From assembly GCF_007993865.1 (NCBI RefSeq), contig NZ_VIUH01000005.1, positions 134,695 through 198,694 on the forward strand: 64,000 nucleotides of DNA. The letters run 5' to 3'. A program made the position numbers and the translations under genes. The notes beneath the pieces were generated by a model that saw only the letters and a program-made list of their open reading frames with translations, did not search any database and was not told the DNA's origin. Numbering within the stretch: position 1 is the stretch's first letter; the number at the start of each line of letters is the position of its first letter. Source of the stretch: Pseudomonas sp. SJZ079 (GTDB lineage Bacteria; Pseudomonadota; Gammaproteobacteria; Pseudomonadales; Pseudomonadaceae). Shown in pieces: positions 1 to 10,128 of this stretch.

Positions 1-817
1 GCGCAGCCTGGGCTGGCTTTTATTGCTTGCGCTGTTTTACACCCCGCAACAACGCCCGGCACTTGGTCAGGCCGAAGTGTGGGTGCTGGATGTCGGGCAG
101 GGGCTGGCGGTATTGCTGCGTACCCATGGGCATACGCTGTTATATGACGCGGGGCCGCGCTTCGGCGATTTTGATATCGGCGAACGAGTGGTGCTGCCGA
201 GCTTACGCGGTCTGGATGAGCGCCGACTTGATCTGCTGCTGATCAGTCATGCCGACAATGATCACGCAGGCGGTGCTCGCGCGGTTCAGCGGGGCATGGC
301 GATCGAGCGAGTGGTCAGTGGTGAGCCTGCCGCGTTACCCGCTGCGCTGCAGGCGCAAGCCTGTGAGGCAGGGCGAAGCTGGCAGTGGGATGGGGTGCGT
401 TTCAGCACCTGGCGCTGGTCGGAGGCGAGTAATGCGAATCAGGCCTCCTGTGTCTTGCTGATTGAAGCCGCTGGTGAGCGCATGCTGTTGACCGGCGATA
501 TCGATAGCCGTGCCGAGCGCGCGTTGCTTGAGAGCGGACTGGATGTGCGCGCCGACTGGCTGTTGGCGCCGCATCATGGCAGTCGCAGCTCGTCCTCGCC
601 GGCATTTGTGCAGGCGGTCGCGCCGCGTGCGGTGCTGATCTCGCGTGGGCAGCACAACAACTTCGGTCATCCGCATCCCACGGTGCTCGCTCGCTATGAG
701 GGCGTCTCCGCAAAAATCTATGACACGGTTGAGCAGGGTGCGCTGCATGTGCAGTTGGGCGCCTTTGCCGCGGGCCGGGGATTGCGTCAGCACGCGCGAT
801 TCTGGCGGGAAAAATGA
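1..817 (+). CDS. comEC: ComEC/Rec2 competence DNA-uptake protein, C-terminal part
   Basis: This is the last 271 or so residues of the inner-membrane channel protein that moves single-stranded DNA into the cytoplasm during transformation. The reading frame is open from the first bases, so the gene begins upstream of the window. The visible part starts with the end of a hydrophobic helix (LLLLALFY) and continues as a metallo-beta-lactamase-like domain: DVGQG, the metal motif SHADNDHAGG, LTGDID and APHHGSRS. These are the usual landmarks of the ComEC nuclease-like tail. ExbB/ExbD genes follow on the same strand, the order seen in P. aeruginosa. Confidence 0.93.
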   Translation, partial: RSLGWLLLLALFYTPQQRPALGQAEVWVLDVGQGLAVLLRTHGHTLLYDAGPRFGDFDIGERVVLPSLRGLDERRLDLLLISHADNDHAGGARAVQRGMAIERVVSGEPAALPAALQAQACEAGRSWQWDGVRFSTWRWSEASNANQASCVLLIEAAGERMLLTGDIDSRAERALLESGLDVRADWLLAPHHGSRSSSSPAFVQAVAPRAVLISRGQHNNFGHPHPTVLARYEGVSAKIYDTVEQGALHVQLGAFAAGRGLRQHARFWREK

Positions 818-889
818 GAACGGCGACGGTCGGCGCTGAGGTGACCCTATGCTAGAGTGGCGCCACTTTTCCAAAGGGGATTTGCCACC

Positions 890-1522
890 GTGTGGGAACT
901 GGTCAAAGCTGGCGGCTGGATGATGCTGCCGATCATACTGTGCTCTATCGCTGCGGCCGGCATCATTGCCGAGCGCTTGTGGACTCTGCGGCCGAGCCGC
1001 ATCACACCGCCTCACCTGCTCGGTCAGGTGTGGCGCTGGATCAAAGACAAAAAGCTCAATAACCAAAAGCTTAAAGAGTTACGTGCCGATTCCCCGCTCG
1101 GGCAGATTCTGGCCGCCGGTCTGGCCAACTCCAAACACGGTCGCGAGATCATGAAGGAGTGCATCGAGGAGGCCGCTGCACGGGTCATTCACGAGCTGGA
1201 ACGCTACCTGAATGCGCTCGGCACTATCGCCGGTATCGCCCCGCTGCTCGGCTTGCTGGGTACCGTGCTGGGCATGATCGAAATCTTCAGTTCCTTTATG
1301 GGTTCAGGGATGGCCAATGCTCCGCTGCTCGCCGCGGGTATCGCCAAGGCCTTGATTACCACCGCGGCCGGTCTGATGGTGGCGATTCCAGCGCTGTTCT
1401 TCCACCGTTACCTGCAGCGTCGGGTCGATGAGCTGGTGGTAGGCATGGAGCAGGAAGCGATCAAGCTGGTGGAGGTGGTGCAGGGTGATCGTGACGTCGA
1501 CCTGGGAGAGGGCAAGGCGTGA
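890..1522 (+). CDS. exbB: ExbB/TolQ-type proton channel subunit
   Basis: A 210-residue MotA/TolQ/ExbB family protein. With ExbD it forms an inner-membrane proton channel that energises a TonB-like or Tol-like partner. Three hydrophobic segments are visible: near residues 9-30, near 105-130 (GIAPLLGLLGTVLGMI, the conserved channel segment) and near 145-170. I chose the GTG at 890 because AAAGGGGA lies about ten bases upstream and the protein then starts WELVKAGGWMM, as in Pseudomonas homologues. The frame is open further upstream to 857. The stop overlaps the exbD start (GTGA), so the two are probably translated together. No TonB gene is adjacent, so the partner is unknown. Confidence 0.93.
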   Translation: MWELVKAGGWMMLPIILCSIAAAGIIAERLWTLRPSRITPPHLLGQVWRWIKDKKLNNQKLKELRADSPLGQILAAGLANSKHGREIMKECIEEAAARVIHELERYLNALGTIAGIAPLLGLLGTVLGMIEIFSSFMGSGMANAPLLAAGIAKALITTAAGLMVAIPALFFHRYLQRRVDELVVGMEQEAIKLVEVVQGDRDVDLGEGKA

Positions 1523-1947
1523 AGTTTCGACGCAAACCGCGGGAAAATGTCGAGATCAACCTGGCTTCCTTGATCGACGTGGTGTTTATCCTGCTGCTGT
1601 TTTTCGTGGTCACCACCACCTTCACCCGCGAGACTCAGCTCAAGGTCGACCTGCCAGAAGCCGCTAGTGGCACGCCGCCGGAACAGACCGAGCTGAAGCA
1701 ACTGGAGGTGCTGATCGCCGCCGATGGCAGTTACTCGCTGAACGGCCGGCAATTGCTGAAAAGTAGCCTGGACAGTTTGATCGCCGCGCTGCAAAAAGAA
1801 TCGGAGGGCGACAACAGCCTGCCGTTGACCATCAGTGCCGACGCCAAGACGCCACACCAGGCGGTGATCACGGCCATGGATGCAGCAGGCAAACTGGGCT
1901 TTGCTCACCTGCGCATTACCACGGTCGAGGCGCAGGCTGCGCCTTGA
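1519..1947 (+). CDS. exbD: ExbD/TolR-type biopolymer transport protein
   Basis: A 142-residue ExbD/TolR family protein. It has a short basic cytoplasmic N-terminus ([13 protein letters not shown]), one membrane helix near residues 17-37 ([18 protein letters not shown]) that carries the conserved proton-path Asp in SLIDVVF, and then a periplasmic domain. The GTG start overlaps the exbB stop by four bases. lpxK follows within about 13 bases, so exbB-exbD-lpxK looks like one transcription unit. Confidence 0.93.
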   Translation: MKFRRKPRENVEINLASLIDVVFILLLFFVVTTTFTRETQLKVDLPEAASGTPPEQTELKQLEVLIAADGSYSLNGRQLLKSSLDSLIAALQKESEGDNSLPLTISADAKTPHQAVITAMDAAGKLGFAHLRITTVEAQAAP

Positions 1948-1960
1948 TGGCCTCTCGTTG

Positions 1961-2968
1961 ATGGCATCGTTGGCCGAACGTCTGCTATCCGCCTGGTACG
2001 CCGGTCATCCGGCGCTCAACCTGTTGCGCCCGCTGGAACTGCTCTACCGTCGAGTCGTGCGGCGCAAACGTGCGCGTTTCCTGGCGGGCGAGGGGGATAT
2101 TTACCGTGCCCCGGTTCCGCTGCTGGTGGTCGGAAATATCACCGTCGGCGGCACCGGTAAAACCCCGCTGATTCTCTGGTTGATCGAGCATTGCCAGCGC
2201 CGAGGCCTCAAGGTCGGGGTGGTCAGTCGTGGTTACGGTGCTGCGCCGCCACAGTTGCCCTGGCGGGTACAGGCCGATCAGGTCGCCAGCGTGGCTGGTG
2301 ATGAGCCGTTGCTGATCGTGCAGCGCAGTGGCGTGCCGCTGATGATCGATCCGGACCGTGGCCGCGCAGTGCGTGGGTTACTCGAAGCAGAACCCCTGGA
2401 CTTGATCCTCAGTGACGATGGCCTGCAGCACTACCGTCTGGCTCGTGATCTGGAACTGGTGTTGATCGACGCGGCGCGCGGTCTGGGCAATCGGCGCTGC
2501 CTGCCGGCTGGGCCGCTACGTGAGCCGGTCGAGCGTCTGCACAGTGTCGATGCGTTGCTCTACAACGGCGCCGCCAGCGATCCAGAAGGCGGCTATGCCT
2601 TCAGCCTGCGGCCCCGCGTGCTGGTCAATCTGCGCAGCGGCGAGCAGCGCCCGCTGACGCATTTTCCAGCGCAACAACGCCTACATGCCGTGGCGGGCAT
2701 CGGTAACCCGCAGCGTTTCTTCAATACGCTGGAGGCGCTAAACTGGCGAGCGATTCCCCATGCTTTTACCGACCATGCGCAGTACAGCCCTGAACTGCTG
2801 GATTTCAGTCCGGCGCATCCTGTGCTGATGACGGAGAAAGATGCGGTGAAGTGCCGAGCGTTTGCCGCTGATGACTGGTGGTACCTGGCGGTAGATGCCG
2901 AGCCTTCTGTGGCTTTTATCACCTGGTTCGATGGGCAGCTGACCCGCTTGCTGTCGCTCGCCGATTAA
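1961..2968 (+). CDS. lpxK: Tetraacyldisaccharide 4'-kinase (lipid A synthesis)
   Basis: LpxK phosphorylates the 4' position of the lipid A disaccharide precursor at the inner membrane. The 335-residue product has a hydrophobic N-terminal region, the P-loop-like motif [13 protein letters not shown] near residues 50-62, LSDDGLQH and [11 protein letters not shown], and ends with [10 protein letters not shown], all typical of LpxK. The frame is open back to 1880, but that stretch overlaps exbD. The ATG at 1961 gives the family N-terminus ([15 protein letters not shown]). The ribosome site is weak, so coupling to exbD is likely. Confidence 0.95.
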   Translation: MASLAERLLSAWYAGHPALNLLRPLELLYRRVVRRKRARFLAGEGDIYRAPVPLLVVGNITVGGTGKTPLILWLIEHCQRRGLKVGVVSRGYGAAPPQLPWRVQADQVASVAGDEPLLIVQRSGVPLMIDPDRGRAVRGLLEAEPLDLILSDDGLQHYRLARDLELVLIDAARGLGNRRCLPAGPLREPVERLHSVDALLYNGAASDPEGGYAFSLRPRVLVNLRSGEQRPLTHFPAQQRLHAVAGIGNPQRFFNTLEALNWRAIPHAFTDHAQYSPELLDFSPAHPVLMTEKDAVKCRAFAADDWWYLAVDAEPSVAFITWFDGQLTRLLSLAD

Positions 2969-3030
2969 TCCTGCATGGCGTTGTGCACCTAGTGTCGGCC
3001 GATGCAATCGTTTTCCTTCAAGGATTTCCC

Positions 3031-3216
3031 ATGGACCCGAAACTACTCGATATCTTGGCCTGCCCACTGTGCAAGGGGCCGTTGAAGCTTGCCGCCGATA
3101 AATCCGAGCTGATCTGCAAGGCCGATGCCCTGGCTTTTCCGGTGCGTGACGACATTCCGGTGATGCTGGAAAGCGAAGCGCGTACCCTCAACGTCGACGA
3201 GCGCCTGGATAAGTAA
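3031..3216 (+). CDS. Trm112/YcaR family small zinc-type protein
   Basis: A 61-residue protein of the Trm112 (UPF0434) family, with [14 protein letters not shown] at its start and a third Cys at [12 protein letters not shown]. The E. coli homologue YcaR sits in the same place, before kdsB. Eukaryotic Trm112 activates methyltransferases, but the bacterial role is not settled. I chose the ATG at 3031 because AAGGA lies just upstream. kdsB begins at the very next base after the stop, so translation of the two is probably linked. Confidence 0.9.
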   Translation: MDPKLLDILACPLCKGPLKLAADKSELICKADALAFPVRDDIPVMLESEARTLNVDERLDK

Positions 3217-3981
3217 ATGAGCACAGCGTTTACTGTGGTGATTCCTGCGCGTTTCGCCTCCAGTCGCCTGCCGGGCAAGCCTCTGCAGGAGATTGCCGGC
3301 AAACCGATGATCCAGCGCGTCTGGGAGCAGGCGTGCAAGAGCAGCGCGCAGCGGGTGGTGGTGGCGACCGACGATGCGCGGATTGTCGAGGCGTGTCGGG
3401 CCTTTGGCGCCGAGGTGCAGTTAACTCGCGCCGAGCATAATTCCGGTACCGATCGCCTCGCCGAAGTTGCCACTGCGCTGGGGTTGGCCGCCGACGCCAT
3501 CGTGGTCAACGTGCAGGGAGACGAACCGCTGATCCCTCCCGCGATTATCGATCAGGTGGCGGCCAATCTGGCCGCTCACCCCGAGGCGGCGATAGCCACC
3601 CTGGCCGAGCCGATCGAGGAGGCCGCTGCGCTGTTCAATCCGAATGTGGTCAAGGTGTCGACGGACCTCAATGGTCTGGCACTGACCTTCAGTCGTGCGC
3701 CCTTACCCTGGGCGCGCGATGCGTTTGCCGGCAACCGCGAGCAGCTACCGCACGGTGTGCCCTATCGTCGGCACATCGGTATCTACGCCTATCGCACACA
3801 GTTTCTGCATGATTTCGTCGCCTGGGGCCCTTGCTGTCTGGAGGATACCGAGTGTCTGGAGCAACTGCGTGCTCTGTGGCACGGCGTGCGTATCCATGTG
3901 GCTGACGCGCTGCAAGCGCCGCCGGCGGGCGTCGATACGGCGGAAGATCTCGAGCGCGTGCGCCGACTCTTGGGGGCTTGA
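3217..3981 (+). CDS. kdsB: CMP-KDO synthetase (3-deoxy-manno-octulosonate cytidylyltransferase)
   Basis: KdsB activates KDO with CTP for transfer to lipid A. The 254-residue protein carries the nucleotidyltransferase signature near its start ([17 protein letters not shown]), [14 protein letters not shown] and the late [10 protein letters not shown]. Length and motifs are normal for the family. It begins one base after the Trm112-like gene and its stop overlaps the next start (TGATG), within a run of closely packed envelope genes. Confidence 0.96.
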   Translation: MSTAFTVVIPARFASSRLPGKPLQEIAGKPMIQRVWEQACKSSAQRVVVATDDARIVEACRAFGAEVQLTRAEHNSGTDRLAEVATALGLAADAIVVNVQGDEPLIPPAIIDQVAANLAAHPEAAIATLAEPIEEAAALFNPNVVKVSTDLNGLALTFSRAPLPWARDAFAGNREQLPHGVPYRRHIGIYAYRTQFLHDFVAWGPCCLEDTECLEQLRALWHGVRIHVADALQAPPAGVDTAEDLERVRRLLGA

Positions 3982-4445
3982 TGCGGGTTTTGTTTGTCTG
4001 TCTGGGCAATATCTGCCGCTCGCCCACTGCCGAAGGCGTGTTGCGCCACAAGTTGCGTGAGGCGGGCCTGGCCGATCGTATTGAGGTCGATTCTGCCGGT
4101 ACGGGTGACTGGCATGTCGGCAAGGCGCCGGATGTCCGCACTCGGCAGGCGGCGCAGCAGCGCGGCTATGATCTCGCGACCTTGCGTGGGCGCCAGGTGT
4201 CGATGAGCGACTTCGCCCGATTCGATCTGATTCTGGCTATGGATAACAGCAACCTGAGTCATCTCCTCAGTCTGCGCCCCGGCAACAGCTCGGCCGAGCT
4301 CGATCTATTCCTGCGTCGCTATCAATTGGCCGTGGACGAAGTGCCCGACCCTTATTATGGCGGCGAGCAGGGCTTCGAGCGGGTGCTGGATCTGATTGAA
4401 CAGGCCAGTGATGCATTGCTGGTCGAGCTGAAGGGGCGTCTATGA
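3981..4445 (+). CDS. Low-molecular-weight protein tyrosine phosphatase
   Basis: A 154-residue acid/tyrosine phosphatase. The N-terminal P-loop CLGNICRSP contains the catalytic Cys and Arg (C-x5-R), and the general acid Asp is in VPDPYYGG near residue 121. Such enzymes often dephosphorylate bacterial tyrosine kinases involved in exopolysaccharide export, but no such kinase is in view, so the substrate is unknown. The ATG at 3981 overlaps the kdsB stop, and the stop overlaps murB by ATGA. Confidence 0.93.
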   Translation: MRVLFVCLGNICRSPTAEGVLRHKLREAGLADRIEVDSAGTGDWHVGKAPDVRTRQAAQQRGYDLATLRGRQVSMSDFARFDLILAMDNSNLSHLLSLRPGNSSAELDLFLRRYQLAVDEVPDPYYGGEQGFERVLDLIEQASDALLVELKGRL

Positions 4446-5461
4446 GTTTGTCTGTGCAGGAGCGAGTCTCGCTCAAGGCGCATAACAGTTTCGCGGTTGA
4501 GGTCTATGCGCGTGAGTTTGCTGAGGCGCATAACGATGATCAGGTGCGCGAGGCGCTGGCCTATGCGGCGGGCAAGCGCTTGCCAGTATTACTGCTTGGG
4601 GGTGGCAGCAACCTGCTGTTGACCGCCTATGTCGAGGCGTTGGTGCTGCGCATGGTCAGTCGCGGTATTCGTGTGTTGCACGACGACGGCGAACGGGTGC
4701 TGGTCGAGTCGGAGGCCGGCGAGTCCTGGCACCCTTTCGTGCAGTGGACGTTGCAGCACGGCTTGGTCGGGCTGGAAAACCTCAGCCTGATCCCGGGTAC
4801 GGTCGGTGCCGCACCGATGCAGAATATCGGCGCCTACGGCGTCGAGTTGAAGGACGTGTTCGCCGGGTTGACGGCGCTGGATCGGCGGACCGGTGAGCTG
4901 CGTGAATTTACCCTGAGCGACTGCGCCTTCGCCTATCGCGACAGTCTGTTCAAGCGCGAGCCAGAATGCTGGGTGATTTTGCGGGTGCGCTTTGCCTTGA
5001 GTCGCACGGCGCCTCTGCATCTGGACTACGGTCCTGTGCGTCAGCGATTGAATGAGCAGGGCATTGATGCGCCGACTGCGGTCGATGTCAGTCGAGCGAT
5101 CTGTGACATTCGCAATGAGAAGCTGCCGGATCCGGCCGTGCTGGGTAATGCCGGCAGCTTTTTCAAGAACCCCCAAGTGTCGGCCGAACTGGCACAGCGC
5201 CTGGGTCGCGAGTATCCGGGCTTGGTAGCCTACCCGCAAGCGGATGGGCGAGTGAAGTTGGCGGCGGGTTGGTTGATCGAGCGGGCGGGCTGGAAGGGTT
5301 TTCGCGAGGGTGATGCCGGTGTGCACCGCCTGCAAGCCTTGGTTCTGGTCAACTATGGTCAGGCCACGGGATCGCAGCTGTTGGCGCTGGCGCGGCGTAT
5401 TCAGGCGGATATTGCTCAGCGTTTTGCGCTTGAGTTGGAGATTGAGCCTAACGTGCTCTGA
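4442..5461 (+). CDS. murB: UDP-N-acetylenolpyruvoylglucosamine reductase
   Basis: MurB makes UDP-MurNAc in the cytoplasm by FAD- and NADPH-dependent reduction. The 339-residue protein is the long type I form. Visible motifs are the FAD-binding LLGGGSNLLL, IPGTVGAAPMQNIGAYG, AYRDSLFK and NAGSFFKNP, where the Ser is the proton donor. The start overlaps the phosphatase stop by four bases. The gene ends the operon, and a hairpin follows 46 bases later. Confidence 0.96.
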   Translation: MSLSVQERVSLKAHNSFAVEVYAREFAEAHNDDQVREALAYAAGKRLPVLLLGGGSNLLLTAYVEALVLRMVSRGIRVLHDDGERVLVESEAGESWHPFVQWTLQHGLVGLENLSLIPGTVGAAPMQNIGAYGVELKDVFAGLTALDRRTGELREFTLSDCAFAYRDSLFKREPECWVILRVRFALSRTAPLHLDYGPVRQRLNEQGIDAPTAVDVSRAICDIRNEKLPDPAVLGNAGSFFKNPQVSAELAQRLGREYPGLVAYPQADGRVKLAAGWLIERAGWKGFREGDAGVHRLQALVLVNYGQATGSQLLALARRIQADIAQRFALELEIEPNVL

Positions 5462-5506
5462 GCTCTAGCGGCTTGGTGGTCGGCCCGTTGAGAGACACCA
5501 CAAAGG

Positions 5507-5537
5507 AAAAGGGGATGCCGAAGCATCCCCTTTTTTA
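5507..5537. terminator. Hairpin terminator between murB and rne
   Basis: The stem AAAAGGGGATGC pairs with GCATCCCCTTTT around a CGAA loop, with a T-run after it on the plus strand and an A-run before it. It lies between the convergent murB and rne genes and can serve both strands. Confidence 0.85.
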
Positions 5538-5552
5538 TGCCGCTGAATCGCT

Positions 5553-8500
5553 TCAGGCGTGGGGTTTAACCGCGCGCTCAGTCTCTTGCTCTTCAGTTCC
5601 AGTTTCAGCTTCAGTTTCGCTGGTGGCTGTGCTGTCTGGTTCGGCAGCCGGGTTGGCTGGCGCCTCAGTTGCAGCCTGAGCTTTAGGCTCTGCCGATGCG
5701 CTGTTGTCGTCAGCCGCTCTGCTTTCCGCTAGGGGTTCGGCAACGGCTTCAGCTTGGGCTTCCTCGGCCTGTGGCGCTGGCGCTTCGGCTGCTTCGCGGG
5801 CCAGGCGCTCGGCTTCACGCTTGCGTCGACGCACTTCGCGAGGGTCGTTCGGTGCACGCCCGCCAGCAGTCACTACCACTGGCGCTGCTTCGGCTGCGCT
5901 TACAGCGCCTTCGGCAGGTTCTGCTGCAGGGGTGTCGACGCTCGTTTCGGCCTCAACTTCGCGGGCGATCTCTGCCGGCGCTGGTTCAGCCTCTACTGCG
6001 CTTTCGGTTGCTTGAGCTGCGGCGGTGTCAGTCGCAGGCGGCGCTTCGACTTCGCTGGCCTGGGCCTCTTTCACGTCGACAGCTACTTCGGCAGTTTCAT
6101 TGCTGGCGATGCTGACTGGCTCGGCTGCAGCCGCTTCAAGCGTGGGCTTGGCAACTGTTTCCTCGGTTGTCTGCTCGGTCACTGCCGGCTCAGCAGTCGC
6201 TTCTTCAGTAGTCGCGAGCGCGACGGCGGCAACGGTGGGTGCAGCCGCTGTTTGAGCCGGGGCCTCGCTACCGCCTTCGCTGCCTTCTTCGGCGCTTTCG
6301 ATCAGATTGCCATTGGCATCACGCTGACGCTCGCGGCGGTTGCTGCGACGACGCTGACCACGTGAACGGCGGCGAGGGCGTTCGCCTTCGGCGCTATCCT
6401 GTTCCTCGTCCTGCAGTTGCTCCTCGGTTGGCAGTGCTTCTTCTGCTTCTGCTTCTACTTTAGGCGCTTGTTCGCTGCGAGGCTGGCGCTCTTCACGCGG
6501 TGGGCGCGGCTGGCGCGGCTCACGTTGCGGGCGTTCGGCGAGAGTCTCCTCGCTAGCAGTTTCAGGTGCGTCCAAGGGGGCACGCAGCTCGCGCGTTTGA
6601 CGCTCTTCGCGTGGTTTGCGATCGCGGCCTTCGCGCGGCTCACGTGGTGGGCGTGCCTGGCGGACTTCCTGTGGCTCGCGAACTTCTACGTTTTCACGTG
6701 GTTGACGCTCTTCACGCGGGGCGCGCGGTTGACGCTCCTCGCGTGGCGCGCGTTCTTCGCGAGGCTTGCGCTCTTCGTCACGACGACCGCCGCGGCTGCG
6801 ATTCTGCTGGCGGCCACTACGGCGCTCATCGCTGCGCTGTGGGCGCTCGCTGGTTTTTTTCTCTACAACTGTTGCAGGCTTTTCTTCTTCCTTGCCGGCA
6901 AACAGGCTGACCAGCGATTTCACCAGGCCTTTGAACAGGCTAGGCTCGGTCGCAGGTTTTTGCGGCTCGACGGCCTGCTCGACCGGGGTCGGCGCTGCGG
7001 TGCGCTGCGGTGCGGTCTTGATTGCGGCTTCCTGGCGTACCAGGGTGCGGGTGGCGCTGGCCTCAACGACCTCTTCCACTTCAGTGGTGGCGATTTCGTA
7101 GCTGGACTGGTTGGTCTGGGCTTCGGGGCTGTCGTCGCGGATGCGTTGAACTTCGAAGTGCGGCGTTTCCAGGTGATCGTTCGGCAGGATCACGATGCGC
7201 GCACGGGTGCGCAGCTCGATTTTAGTAATCGAGTTGCGCTTTTCGTTGAGCAGGAACGCGGCGACTGGGATTGGCACCTGGGCGCGAACCTCGGCGGTGC
7301 GATCCTTCAGGGCTTCTTCTTCGATCAGGCGCAGGATCGCCAGCGACAGCGATTCGACATCACGAATGATGCCTTGGCCATTGCAGCGTGGGCAGACGAT
7401 ACCGCTGCTTTCGCCGAGGGAGGGGCGCAGACGCTGACGGGACATTTCCAGCAGGCCGAAGCGCGAGATGCGTCCAACTTGCACGCGGGCGCGGTCGGCT
7501 TCGAGGCTTTCGCGAACTTTTTCTTCCACGGCGCGCTGATTTTTCGCCGGGGTCATGTCGATAAAGTCGATGACGATCAGGCCGCCGATGTCGCGCAGGC
7601 GCAACTGACGGGCAATTTCTTCGGCGGCTTCGAGGTTGGTCTGCAGGGCAGTTTCCTCGATGTCGCTGCCTTTGGTCGCGCGGGCCGAGTTGATGTCGAT
7701 CGACACCAAGGCTTCAGTCGGGTCGATAAAGATCGAGCCGCCGGAAGGCAGTTTGACTTCGCGCTGGAAGGCGGTTTCGATCTGGCTTTCGATCTGGAAG
7801 CGGTTGAACAGCGGAACGCTGTCCTCGTAGAGTTTGATCTTGCTGGCGTACTGCGGCATCACTTGGCGGATGAAGCTCAGGGCTTCTTCTTGCGCTTCGA
7901 CGCTGTCGACCAGTACTTCGCCGATGTCCTGGCGCAGGTAGTCGCGGATCGCGCGAATGATGACGTTGCTTTCCTGGTAGATCAGGAAGGGTGCAGCGCG
8001 ATCCAGTGAGGCTTCTTTAATGGCGCCCCACAGTTGCAGCAGGTAATCGAGGTCCCACTGCATTTCTTCGCTGGAGCGGCCGAGGCCGGCGGTGCGTACG
8101 ATCAGGCCCATGTCGACCGGGGCGTTGAGGCCGTTCAGCGCTTCACGCAGCTCGTTACGCTCTTCGCCTTCAATGCGGCGTGAGATGCCACCGGCGCGCG
8201 GGTTGTTCGGCATCAGTACCAGGTAGCGGCCGGCCAGGCTGATGAAGGTGGTCAGGGCTGCGCCCTTGTTGCCACGTTCTTCTTTCTCGACCTGAACGAT
8301 GACTTCCTGGCCTTCTTTCAGCACGTCCTTGATATTGACGCGCCCTTCGGGAGCCTTGCTGAAGTACTCGCGGGAGATTTCTTTGAGGGGAAGGAAACCG
8401 TGACGCTCTGAGCCGAAGTCGACAAAGGCCGCTTCGAGGCTAGGCTCGACGCGAGTGATACGGCCTTTATAGATGTTGGCCTTTTTCTGCTCGCGGGCGC

Positions 8501-8594
8501 CCGATTCGATGTCCAGGTCGTACAGGCGTTGGCCATCGACCAGAGCAACGCGCAACTCTTCGGGTTGAGTTGCGTTAATCAGCATTCTTTTCAT
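5553..8594 (-). CDS. rne: Ribonuclease E
   Basis: The endoribonuclease of the RNA degradosome, 1013 residues from the ATG at 8594 ([15 protein letters not shown]). The N-terminal half has the S1 RNA-binding region (from about residue 35), the catalytic region with [13 protein letters not shown] and [10 protein letters not shown] holding the metal-binding Asp residues, and the Zn-link CPRCNGQG. The C-terminal half is low complexity: Arg-rich blocks with repeated REERQPR-type units, then a long Ala/Glu/Val-rich tail, as expected for the disordered scaffold. The frame is open 15 codons further upstream, but MKRMLIN is the family start. A long structured leader precedes it. Confidence 0.96.
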   Translation of the reverse strand: MKRMLINATQPEELRVALVDGQRLYDLDIESGAREQKKANIYKGRITRVEPSLEAAFVDFGSERHGFLPLKEISREYFSKAPEGRVNIKDVLKEGQEVIVQVEKEERGNKGAALTTFISLAGRYLVLMPNNPRAGGISRRIEGEERNELREALNGLNAPVDMGLIVRTAGLGRSSEEMQWDLDYLLQLWGAIKEASLDRAAPFLIYQESNVIIRAIRDYLRQDIGEVLVDSVEAQEEALSFIRQVMPQYASKIKLYEDSVPLFNRFQIESQIETAFQREVKLPSGGSIFIDPTEALVSIDINSARATKGSDIEETALQTNLEAAEEIARQLRLRDIGGLIVIDFIDMTPAKNQRAVEEKVRESLEADRARVQVGRISRFGLLEMSRQRLRPSLGESSGIVCPRCNGQGIIRDVESLSLAILRLIEEEALKDRTAEVRAQVPIPVAAFLLNEKRNSITKIELRTRARIVILPNDHLETPHFEVQRIRDDSPEAQTNQSSYEIATTEVEEVVEASATRTLVRQEAAIKTAPQRTAAPTPVEQAVEPQKPATEPSLFKGLVKSLVSLFAGKEEEKPATVVEKKTSERPQRSDERRSGRQQNRSRGGRRDEERKPREERAPREERQPRAPREERQPRENVEVREPQEVRQARPPREPREGRDRKPREERQTRELRAPLDAPETASEETLAERPQREPRQPRPPREERQPRSEQAPKVEAEAEEALPTEEQLQDEEQDSAEGERPRRRSRGQRRRSNRRERQRDANGNLIESAEEGSEGGSEAPAQTAAAPTVAAVALATTEEATAEPAVTEQTTEETVAKPTLEAAAAEPVSIASNETAEVAVDVKEAQASEVEAPPATDTAAAQATESAVEAEPAPAEIAREVEAETSVDTPAAEPAEGAVSAAEAAPVVVTAGGRAPNDPREVRRRKREAERLAREAAEAPAPQAEEAQAEAVAEPLAESRAADDNSASAEPKAQAATEAPANPAAEPDSTATSETEAETGTEEQETERAVKPHA

Positions 8595-9174
8595 GTAGTA
8601 CCGTCGGTTTCCGGTGCTTCCGGAAGCGGCGTTCGGCACACACGACTCTCAGGGTCGGTGTCAGGCGCGTCAGAAACGGTCGTAAGGCGTTTCAGTGTCA
8701 AGCGACGGTCAGCCAGTTGGACTGGGCCGCGACGGACGTCTCCTGCTCGCTGTGGTGACAGAAAGCACTAAGTCAGGAGGAGGAATCAATTGCTGGTAGC
8801 GGACGAGATAAAGCGTCTTGGTAAAGCTAATTGCTACGCAGACCAGCAGTTGTACATCTCCACCCTACACGTATCGCTGAAAATCTTGTGCCGCTCGCAG
8901 AATCCGTAGCGGGTTGGCATTTACCGCAACCGTCCAATGGGGATGGCTGCGCATCTATGTGTTAAGGCTTTATTTCCGAACTCTTCGAGGGACCTTCGCG
9001 GCCTTTCTATCTCTGAAGAACCCGTCGGACGGCCCCGCGTCCTGAATGGGTTGCGTTGGTTGGGGATGGCAGTTTTGGCGATCATCCGCATACCAGGCCG
9101 CTTTTGGCGGCGTTCGCGACTATAGCAGCAATGATTAAGTGCTTCAAATCCATAAAAATTGTTATTATCGCCGG
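8595..9174. promoter_or_regulatory. Divergent rne/rluC spacer with long rne leader
   Basis: A spacer of 580 bases between the divergent rne and rluC starts, with no supported gene. In E. coli and relatives RNase E controls its own mRNA through a long 5' leader, and the length here fits that. On the rne strand a long imperfect rod is visible at 8787-8852 (see separate entry). I could not place the rne promoter with confidence. Confidence 0.6.
8787..8852 (-). promoter_or_regulatory. Long stem-loop in the rne 5' leader
   Basis: Read on the minus strand, CAACTGCTGGT (8852-8842) can pair with ACCAGCAATTG (8797-8787) with one wobble. Inside it GTAGC can pair with GCTAC, and AGACG with CGTC(C). This makes a rod of about 65 nt some 190 nt before the rne start. 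By analogy with the autoregulatory hairpins of enteric rne, this is a candidate RNase E sensor; that role is inference. Confidence 0.45.
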
Positions 9175-10128
9175 ATGACAACTCCTGCCCTTCCAACCTC
9201 CGGCGTTCAGCTGCTCGAGGTTGCGCCGGAACTCGCCGGCCAGCGTATCGATAACTTTCTTCGCACTCGACTCAAGGGTGTGCCCAAGACATTGATTTAC
9301 CGCATTTTGCGCAAAGGCGAAGTGCGCGTGAACAAGGGTCGGATCAAGCCAGAATATAAGTTGCAGGTCGGCGATATCGTTCGCGTACCGCCTTTGCGTC
9401 TGGCTGAGCGTGATGAGCCGGCTCCGCTGGCGCGCGGGCTGCTTGAGCGGCTTGAGGCGGCAGTGGTGTATGAGGATAAAACGCTGATTGTGCTGAATAA
9501 GCCGGCCGGTATCGCCGTGCATGGCGGCAGTGGTTTGGATTATGGGGTCATCGAGGCGTTTCGCCAGTTGCGTCCAGATGCCAAGGAGCTGGAGTTGGTG
9601 CATCGCCTCGATCGCGACACGTCTGGGCTGTTGATGATTGCCAAGAGGCGCAGCATGTTGCGCCATTTGCATGAGGCCCTGCGCGGCGATGGTGTGGACA
9701 AGCGGTATATGGCGTTGGTGCGCGGCCACTGGGCAACCGCCAAGAAGCGGGTGAATGCGCCCTTGCAGAAGAGCAATCTGCGCTCGGGGGAGCGCATGGT
9801 TGAGGTCAGTGATGAGGGTAAGGAGGCGCTGACTCTGTTTCGCGTGCTGCGCCGTTTCGGCGAGTTCGCCACCCTGGTGGAGGCTAAGCCGGTAACCGGC
9901 CGAACTCACCAGATTCGTGTGCATGCCCAGCATGCCGGGCATTGCATTGCGGGTGACAGCAAATACGGCGATGACGACTTCAGTCGCGAGATTCGTGAGT
10001 TGGGTGGCAAGCGTCTGTTTCTGCATGCTTATGAGTTGGTGGTGCCCTTGCCGGATGGCGGTGAGCTGCGGTTGGAGGCGCCGGTCGATGAGGTGTGGAA
10101 GCGCACGCTGGAGCGGCTGAGTGTCTGA
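9175..10128 (+). CDS. rluC: 23S rRNA pseudouridine synthase RluC
   Basis: A RluA-family pseudouridine synthase that in E. coli modifies U955, U2504 and U2580 of 23S rRNA. The 317-residue protein begins with an S4 RNA-binding region ([27 protein letters not shown]) and has the catalytic motif [12 protein letters not shown] with its essential Asp, followed by GRTHQIRVH. The place opposite rne is the usual one for rluC. I chose the ATG at 9175 by family N-terminus. No Shine-Dalgarno is visible before it, and TATTAT lies only 7 bases upstream. Confidence 0.94.
   Translation: MTTPALPTSGVQLLEVAPELAGQRIDNFLRTRLKGVPKTLIYRILRKGEVRVNKGRIKPEYKLQVGDIVRVPPLRLAERDEPAPLARGLLERLEAAVVYEDKTLIVLNKPAGIAVHGGSGLDYGVIEAFRQLRPDAKELELVHRLDRDTSGLLMIAKRRSMLRHLHEALRGDGVDKRYMALVRGHWATAKKRVNAPLQKSNLRSGERMVEVSDEGKEALTLFRVLRRFGEFATLVEAKPVTGRTHQIRVHAQHAGHCIAGDSKYGDDDFSREIRELGGKRLFLHAYELVVPLPDGGELRLEAPVDEVWKRTLERLSV

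Noticed and set aside
6417..8009. 530-codon open frame on the plus strand inside rne
   Set aside because: It is antisense to the conserved RNase E catalytic region and matches no protein style; it is a by-product of GC-rich codon use.
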